Assembly: GCF_016086655.4 (NCBI RefSeq)
Contig: NC_052131.2
Span: 40,115,705 to 40,179,704 of the forward strand
Direction of reading: 5' to 3'
Source of the DNA: Lepeophtheirus salmonis
Lineage: Eukaryota; Arthropoda; Copepoda; Siphonostomatoida; Caligidae
DNA length: 64,000 nt
Numbering within the stretch: the stretch's first letter is position 1; each line of letters opens with the position of its first letter. Below, piece after piece: positions 57,617-64,000 of the stretch. The translations under genes and the position numbers were made by a program. Below the pieces are notes generated by a model, which saw only the letters and a list, made by a program, of their open reading frames with translations, was not told the origin of the DNA and ran no database searches.

Positions 57617-59172
57617 ATGTATAATGTACATAATTCATCAACATTCTTAACCGGCTCGGATTAAGCAGATTTCTTCTTCGTGTGGACGCTAAAACCTTTT
57701 GAATCCGAATAAAAGGTATATAGCCTCGCTTTAAAAACTTTGCCCAAACAGGGCCGAAGGCAGTGGTGTCGGAACCATAGGGCTCATTTTTGTGGAATTT
57801 CTTATGGGTAACGCAATAAAGTCTTATATAGTAAAAGATTATTTGTCCCAAAAACTTAAACACTTTTTGAAAAAGTTTTTTGTCTCTTCTAATTAAAAGT
57901 TAGTTGTCAATATCTTTTATAAAAAACAAAAACATGCTGTCCAAATTGTCAAAAATAGCCACAAGAAAAATCTTAGTAACATTTCCCTCCCATTAAATCA
58001 CCCTGATGAGGTCATCATTATATATTTTGTCCCGTTTCGCCGGCCTAAGGAGGTCTCTAGCTCAGTTTTGAGTACGCACACCAATTTTTGATTTTCTCTA
58101 CATATTTTTTCTTTCTCTACGGATTGGATCGAACACAACACTAAAAAAACAATGGTAGTCTAATAATGTCTAACTTATATTAAGAACTACGCTTAATGGA
58201 GCAATTAAAGGAATTTATTTATTGTTCTATAAAGGATCTGATAAACCCTAATTGGAAAGGACTTAGTATGTACATTAAAGAATTGTTGTAGAATCAGGTT
58301 GATTTATGTTGAGGAGAGTAAAGGGGGAACCTTCAAAAGATATTTCCTTAATATGTGTATTTAAGAGGTAAATCTTCTCATTTTATCTCTTTTATCTTCC
58401 CTGATGATTCATGATATGTTTTGATTTGATTAAACAATTATGATTGCAAGGAAATGGTTGGCAGGAAGAAAAGAGGGGTATTAGGCAAGTAACCAAATGT
58501 AAAGAGTAGCTTTTTTATACAATAATGACAGAAAAATAAATAAATCTTTCTCATTTGATTTATGAGTCATTTGATACGCGAGTCTTCATGTCCAAATATC
58601 AATATAGTAAATGTGTACATACATATAATAGGGCAGTTTGTTCTTCCACTTTTTTCGAATTTCGATTTTGGAGAGTGAGGAAAAGCTGTTGATGTAGTCA
58701 GAAAATAACCTTGTTCCAAAGTTATGGGGGATTAGACATTTTTTGTTACTTGACCATTTATCTCTCAAAATTTAATGGCCACTTAATTTGACCATTTATA
58801 ATCTTTCTACCAAGTTTGATCAAAATCGATCTGTAACTTTTCCCGTAATCCTTGTGACTAACAAACAGATGCAAAAATATAACCTCCGTTCAACTTTGTT
58901 GCGGAGGCAATAAAGGTTTACTTATCGAAGTCACCCCATGGAACAAAAGGGAGAATAATATTATAAAATATTGAAAATTTATTTAGATCCGACTTTGCGT
59001 TTTAAAATAAACAATGATTGTTTGAACGTCATTAGTCGTTGAACACTTGTTAAATCTAAAATTATGTCTTTATAGGAGATTAAGTGTGTGTCATAAATAT
59101 ATAATATTCCAACGAGTATATTTTTGTAAATAAGGTGTTACCAAAAATAAAAACTGATGCCACTATTTTGAA
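57617..59172. other. Presumed intron sequence, no exon recognised
   Basis: AT-rich, containing the second copy of the conserved repeat motif (58,735-58,915). No coding exon matching a GalNAc-transferase was found. Confidence 0.45.
58735..58915 (-). repeat. Widely conserved repeat motif, copy 2
   Basis: Minus strand: TGCCTCCGCAACAAAGTTGA, TGTTTGTTAGTCACAAGGAT, TACGGGAAAAGTTACAGATC, GATTTTGATCAAACTTGGTA and CCATTAAATTTTGAG, the order of copy 1 at 42.56 kb. A shared CCATAACTTTGGAACAA segment follows in both. Confidence 0.7.
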
Positions 59173-59560
59173 ATGGTGGAACTACGGCAAATAGTGCTTG
59201 CGACTATTTTAGCTGAAGACTGAACTGTTGACATTCCCAGCCGCTTTTACATCTCTAAGAGCACTGTTTATAACACCAGAAAGATGTATAATTATTGAGG
59301 CAGCCTGACGGGAAGTCGATACTTGGGAAACCTTTATTTGTTCGGTCCGAGGGCCTTGTTACATCTTTTAAGTCGAAGATATCTCAAAATCCACGAATTA
59401 TAATAAGATAACTATAAGGAGAGTTTAAAATATCTGAGGCGACCGACAATGAAGAGGCTTGTAACCAAAGATTTAGTAATGAAGAGCAGAGTTGTTGTGT
59501 CAGTTCAGTCCTTGACATCCAGACGTACATCAGCAAAAGGTTAGGGGCTCGCTGATTTTT
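59173..59560 (+). pseudogene. Tc1/mariner-type transposase, N-terminal fragment
   Basis: Starts ATG at 59,173: MVELRQIVLATILAED, stop, then FYISKSTVYNTRKMYNY, the first HTH. It continues GPRALLHLLSRRYLKIH and, further on, MKRLVTKDLVMKSRVVVSVQ SLTSRRTSAKG, the second DNA-binding helix and the linker. In-frame stops occur after codon 16, near codon 41 and near codon 77. The catalytic half is absent. It looks related to the relic at 60.5-61.7 kb. Confidence 0.7.
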
Positions 59561-60523
59561 GAGGAAGGGCAATTGACCACACTCATCTCCCCGTGTTGTT
59601 CTATCATATTAATATTTTCCCCTTTATGTTATATGAATACCCTTTTGAGTCAGCGATTAGATATTAAAAAACGTTTTTCATTTCAAGACTCTTTTAATAT
59701 GTATGTAAAATCCAGCATTAACATGTTATTTTGTAGGCCTGACGTTCTTGAACAGTATGATCATTGAAACAATTACAGATACTGTCATGTATATATATAT
59801 AGATAGGGGTGACAAGTTGGGAAATATGTTGATCAAAAATTCAGCTATTAACAAGCATGGATTTAGTAGAGAAGAAAAAGAGAATAGTTGGAAAAGAGAA
59901 GACAGTCAGGAGTTCACCATCTCAATAGGGAGTTATTTTTTTCTTTCTTTCGGGATATTTTTTTTTGGCCAATCATCTCAATTAACTCAGCTGATGTACA
60001 ACACCTAATGAGTAGGCTGAACGTGAATAGTCCAAATTTTTTCTTCAAGCCAAGGACATCCCTACAATATCCTCATTTTTATGCAGCTGCATTATTCTAC
60101 CAAGCTCTATATTCTATAAGACTTCTGCCTCACAATCCCATATTGCCATTAGAAATAACTTGTCCCCCTCTAAACATTTATTTCTCTATGCTCTTAAACC
60201 TGCATTTTTTTTATAGTAGTCAAATAAGAATATGTTTTGACTACTATGTGAATATTTCGAACATTCATTTGCTTACTCAATTTTAAAGAATTTCTGTCTG
60301 TTTTGCTTTATTTTATGAAAAATTAAGTAAATGTTAGACTGCTTCATTGGATCATATTGAAAGGATTAAGTTGTTGGGATATGTGTACGTAAATTGGATT
60401 TCGTTCTTCTTTACAAATTGCCCTGATTAACTGATGGTCCATTGAAATGGAATATATGTGTTAAGCTAAAAACAATCTTGAGCAAAAATCAAGAAACATC
60501 CAAATTTATTTCATTACTTCATA
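59561..60523. other. Spacer between two Tc1/mariner relics
   Basis: No gene recognised. GACAAGTTGGGAAATATGTT, then TTCAGCTATTAACAA (59,810-59,853) resembles AACAAGTTGAGAAAAAGCTT, then TTCAGCTGCTAACAA at 62,432-62,475, so another dispersed repeat is present. Confidence 0.45.
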
Positions 60524-61660
60524 CAGGGGTGGGCAGAAGTATTTACACAACACTTAAAAGTTCCATAATTTTATATATTTCTTTATTAAGCATAGTTTTT
60601 TTTTACAATTTTAATTAGCAGCAACTATTTCTGGGCATATTTTTTTACATGGATGTGGCCACCATTTGCTTCAATTACAGAGTCCAGGCGACGATGGAAG
60701 GCGAAAACGCGCGGATGACCTCGACCGTAGTAAAGGTGGCCATTTTTCGCTTAATGTAAAGCTTTAGGGAGGCGACACTGTAAAGGCGAGTCTTATTAAC
60801 ATTCCTCCTCAGCACAGACGACAGGGGTTGGGATCTGGGCTGTTAGAAGACAAATCCGGCTTGACGAATCTTTTAAAATGTTTTTCCAAGAATGCAATTG
60901 ACTTCTTGGGCACGTGAGCTAGAGTAGAATCCTGAATCCTCATAAATTTGGTATTCGGAGGGTATTGGGAGGCCATCCAGGGCAAAACAGCTGTTTGAGA
61001 AGCTCCACGTACACATCCGTGTTCAGCCTGGCCTTAGGCGGAAATATGTTGGGCAGCATCAGCTTTCCGTCACTGGTGAGCAGTGTAAAGACCATGGCCT
61101 TGGCTGGATTCTTGGTGTTTATTACCGAAGGGACTGAAGACCTCGAACCTGACAGCCACCGATCGTTTTGTGGGTTGTAGGCACCATCAACAGTGAAGTT
61201 GGACCAGTGATACATTAATTTGATGATGCCTGGATTTTTCTTGTAGATACGACGCAATTTGATCCCTCTCTCCACCCTCACTTGCTCCATCTTCTCCGTA
61301 AGGAGCTGTTAGTGGCCTTTGTTGTAGGAGGGAAAATTTAAGTCCTCCTTGACCACTCGGGCCAATGTCCTCCTGCTCACACTCCTACTATTCGTGTGTA
61401 CTGAAAAAGAGACGGCCGGGTTTGCCATGATGGAACTATTTAGCCCGGTTAAAAAGGTTGGAGTTGGTTTTTGGTCTTGTGAGGACTGCATGGAGCATGC
61501 TTGATGTGCTCTTGTCATCATTTAGTCGTTTCACAACATCGCACACCGTCTTCTTGTTGTACATTGTAACGCGGATGGCATTCTTTGGAGCGTTGCCAGT
61601 AAAGTAAAAAGCTTGTATCACTTGGCTTCACTGCTCTTGGACCTTTATTTTGATAGAGAT
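60524..61660 (-). pseudogene. Tc1/mariner element relic, nearly full-length transposase, minus strand
   Basis: A terminal repeat CAGGGGTGGGCAGAAGTATT at 60,524, preceded by TA, marks the 3' end of the element. Reading from about 61,640 downward, the transposase appears across several frames: VIQAFYFTGNAPKNAIRV, KKTVCDVVKRLNDD, SFSVHTNSRSVSRRTLARVV, ERGIKLRRIYKKNPGIIKLM, then YHWSNFTVDGAYNPQNDRWL and LLTSDGKLMLPNIFPPKARL, and finally HRRLDSVIEANGGHIHVKKY. The first catalytic Asp expected before FTVD is altered (YHWSNF). The segment with the second and third acidic residues is heavily eroded. The 5' terminal repeat was not found. Confidence 0.82.
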
Positions 61661-62180
61661 CGGAGCTTATCCATAAGCCAAGTCAGGAGAATAGTGTCAA
61701 ATATTAGGACAGGAGGAGACCCGACTAATCTGAGGAAAATCCGTAATCCTTAGTTTATTGAGTATGTTGAGACCAGTTGCAAGATCGATTGATTAGATCG
61801 ACAAAGGATATTTACATCTAAATTAATTAATTAGTCATCGACTCATACGCATATTGAACTTTGTTACCCTTTTATTTTTGAATACATATGTACTTATTCA
61901 TACATAATTAGTACTAATTTTTGGAATAAATGCAATGTAATATAAAGTTTAAATAGATAATGCTCCTGATTTGACATTATAACGAGTAAGGAAAAAAATG
62001 TATTTCTTTCTTTTTCTTTCCCTCATTCGGTTCCAAAAGCTGATTTGTAGGTAGAACTTGAATAAAATTTTGTAAAGCTCTCTCTGAATATCCTTTCTAT
62101 TAAATGAAAAATTGTCGTACCATACAAGGTTATTCCATAACGCGTGTACGACTGATGTTTGACTTCTACCACGCTTTGAA
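61661..62180. other. AT-rich spacer
   Basis: No gene or distinctive element recognised. Confidence 0.4.
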
Positions 62181-62183
62181 TAT

Positions 62184-62370
62184 TGACGTCATAGTAGATG
62201 AGTAGTTCCATGTTTTTTCAAAATCTGTTTTTCCTGCTCAGCAGTCGGTAAGATACATTAAATTGAAAATTCTAGTAATGGTGACGTCATAGACTATAAG
62301 TGGTTACGTGTTTTCTCAAAATCTGCCTTTTTTTTCGGTACAATACATCAGATTAAAAATTCTAGCAAGC
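62184..62370 (+). repeat. Two direct tandem units of about 95 bp
   Basis: Unit 1 has TGACGTCATAGTAGATGAGT, TTTTCAAAATCTGTTTTTCC, CAGTCGGTAAGATACATTAA and TTGAAAATTCTAGTAATGG. Unit 2 has TGACGTCATAGACTATAAGT, TCTCAAAATCTGCCTTTTTT, TTCGGTACAATACATCAGAT and TAAAAATTCTAGCAAGCC. They are adjacent with only a few bases between. Confidence 0.8.
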
Positions 62371-62499
62371 CCGATTACATGATGATCTAACCTTGTATTT
62401 CTATTAACCTTGGTACCATAGAAAAAAAGGTAACAAGTTGAGAAAAAGCTTCATCTAAATTTCAGCTGCTAACAAAAAGGGATGTAAAAAAAGAACTAG

Positions 62500-62600
62500 T
62501 GATGTTACTCACGTCGTTACCTTTATTGTATAACGCAACCTTTCCTCTAAAAAGAAACAAAAGGTCAGAAATCATCTGGTAGTTAGACAAATTAGTCAAT
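62500..62600 (-). repeat. Dispersed repeat family R1, 3' part, minus strand
   Basis: Minus strand: CTAACTACCAGATGATTTCT, GACCTTTTGTTTCTTTTTAG, AGGAAAGGTTGCGTTATACA, ATAAAGGTAACGACG. Confidence 0.7.
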
Positions 62601-62836
62601 CAGGCATACTTTTATGTACTCCTAGACTATTACTGTTATATTATTCCTCATTATAAGTAAAATGAATTACTTATAATTATATATATTTCATAATATTAAA
62701 ATTCTACATAGTATTTTATTCGATACTGTATTATAATATTGCGTAGCAATTTATTACTAAAAGCGTAGCTATGCATTTGTGTATGATGGCTAAAATTTAT
62801 CATTGAAATAATTAAATGCCCAATATATTTATTATA

Positions 62837-63300
62837 CGGGGGTTGTTTGAAAATTCCGTGCAAAGTCCAAGAAATGGCACTTCTAGTACATATCGAGTTT
62901 ATGTTAAGTTAGTAGCATCTCTTGGAAGAACACACACTAAATTTCAGCCAGATGGGTCGATTTTTTCTGTTTGGTATTCTTATGAATCGAGGAATTGATT
63001 GGAAAGATTACGACCACTGTCTTTTGGATTCGCAAGGGATAATCTTCATCGACTATCTGAAAAAGGGTAAAACTATTGCAAGTGTATATTATTCATCATT
63101 TTTGGACGGTTCGAAAACCGAGCTGCAAGAAAAACGCACACGAATTGCCCACAAAAAAAGTCATTTTCCATCACAAGAATGCACCAGCTCACATCTCAGC
63201 AGTTGTAGTGGCAAAGTTAATGGAAATAGGGTTCTAACTCGAGCTGCCCACAGCATTAGCAATCTCATGCACCTTCACTCTTCTGTCATCTATCACCATA
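62837..63300 (+). pseudogene. Mariner relic, 5' end joined to catalytic fragment
   Basis: CGGGGGTTGTTTGAAAATTC at 62,837, preceded by TA, looks like a mariner terminal repeat. A leader with CTTGGAAGAACACACACTAA AND a downstream GTCGATTTTTTCTG segment follows. Then the reading jumps to the catalytic half: LLDSQGIIFIDYLKKGKTIA, SVYYSSFLDGSKTELQEKR, KKSHF and, after a frameshift, a region where the second Asp is expected (HHKNAPAHISAVVVAKLME) with Asp replaced by Lys. The N-terminal half, third Asp region and right terminus are missing. Confidence 0.75.
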
Positions 63301-64000
63301 TAATGGATTTTATCAATCTTGTATTATTATTTTATAAGGGAGCAATTAGTTTTTTCCTGATATTTGGATCTATGTTTAATTTAAGATCATTTTTTTGATG
63401 AGCTATTTTTTAGAAAGAAAAAATAAATATTGATTGAAGATCATTATAACCTCGGGGACCCTTAGACAATACACTGCCAATATGTATTATGTATGTAAAG
63501 GCTGAAATCGTAGATTCCCTTTTTTTTAGCAGTCGCCTCAGTCTTATTTACTGTTGCCACGGTATTAATATTTTTGTACCGGTTTTGGTACCAATATAGA
63601 TATCGTATTTGGTACTTTTCAATACTTTCCGACTAAAATTTATAAAAAAAATTCCTTTAAGGGCACTTGAAGAAGTACTTACAAGGGCGTTTGTTATATT
63701 GGGTGCTCAGAAATTTGATGATTTTATTTTATAAAACAAAATTTTTATTCTTACTTTTAGTGGAGCTGTAATTACCGGTTTTAATATCAGAATAGTATAA
63801 TATCGTTTTAAATGTTTCAATACCCTGGTATGGTTATAGTACCGTTATACCTAACATCAGTGGTCCCATTCAAGGACTTCACATGAAATGTAAATCAGTT
63901 ACTTCGTCACAGTTTTAGGACATGCAATAAAAAAACCGTTTTGTGGAATGTTATTCTTTAATATGACGATATTAGACGTACTTGTCCGCGACTTGTTCAA
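63301..64000. other. Terminal AT-rich stretch with a GGTAC-rich repeat
   Basis: At 63,555-63,625 and 63,770-63,850 there are runs of TACCGGTTTTGGTACCAATA, GGTATTAATATT and TAGTACCGTTATACC-type motifs on both strands, suggesting a degenerate palindromic repeat. No coding exon seen before the window ends. Confidence 0.45.

Noticed and set aside
57417..57863. 148-codon minus-strand open frame
   Set aside because: It crosses the right end of the 349-bp MITE, whose boundaries are fixed by the 9-bp duplication, and its product has no recognisable features.
59384..59572. 62-codon minus-strand open frame
   Set aside because: Antisense to the Tc1/mariner N-terminal fragment starting at 59,173.
60965..61180. 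71-codon plus-strand open frame
   Set aside because: Antisense to the Tc1/mariner transposase relic that reads on the minus strand.

Overview
The window is eukaryotic nuclear DNA, very AT-rich, with few genes, short spliceosomal introns inside genes and long stretches of decayed transposons. The three recognisable host genes (a WDR6-type WD-repeat protein, a BTB/C2H2 zinc-finger protein and a polypeptide GalNAc-transferase) are animal genes. The mix of Tc1/mariner, P-like (THAP) and Mutator-like elements fits an arthropod. A copepod such as a sea louse is my best guess, from the general look of the repeats; no sequence here proves it.

Layout. 0.7-3.5 kb: WDR6 homologue on +, two exons. 3.6-3.9 kb: a small inverted-repeat element. 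4.6-8.6 kb: BTB zinc-finger gene on +, two exons. 8.6-52 kb: about 43 kb with no convincing host gene, filled with transposon relics. These include a frameshifted unidentified coding block (14.6-15.2 kb), a mariner head inside an older repeat (16-17.5 kb), a pogo/Tigger-like MITE (20.4-20.8 kb), a P-type transposase relic (22.3-23.0 kb), and a Mutator-like element with minisatellite inverted termini and a 9-bp target duplication (23.7-25.1 kb). They continue with a deleted Tc1/mariner copy (27.9-28.5 kb), unidentified minus-strand coding blocks (27.3-27.8 and 28.65-29.7 kb), a THAP-containing P-like element bounded by an 8-bp target duplication (35.36-37.22 kb), inverted AT-rich arrays (38.5-39.9 kb), and an internally deleted mariner with both termini (45.66-46.57 kb). 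At least twelve copies of one 200-250-bp dispersed repeat and copies of several other families, including a tRNA-derived SINE, fill the gaps. 52.56-54.03 kb: first two coding exons of a GalNAc-transferase on +; its catalytic exons are not seen before the window ends, so intron 2 probably exceeds 10 kb. 54-64 kb: that presumed intron, holding a 349-bp MITE with a 9-bp target duplication and three more Tc1/mariner relics.

The host genes are functionally unrelated: tRNA wobble 2'-O-methylation cofactor, probable transcription factor, and Golgi mucin-type O-glycosylation. The most informative content is the structure of the transposons: several copies still have termini and target-site duplications that allow exact boundaries to be drawn. 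I saw no CRISPR array, rRNA or intact tRNA gene. All family calls come from reading translations and motifs by eye, without database searches.
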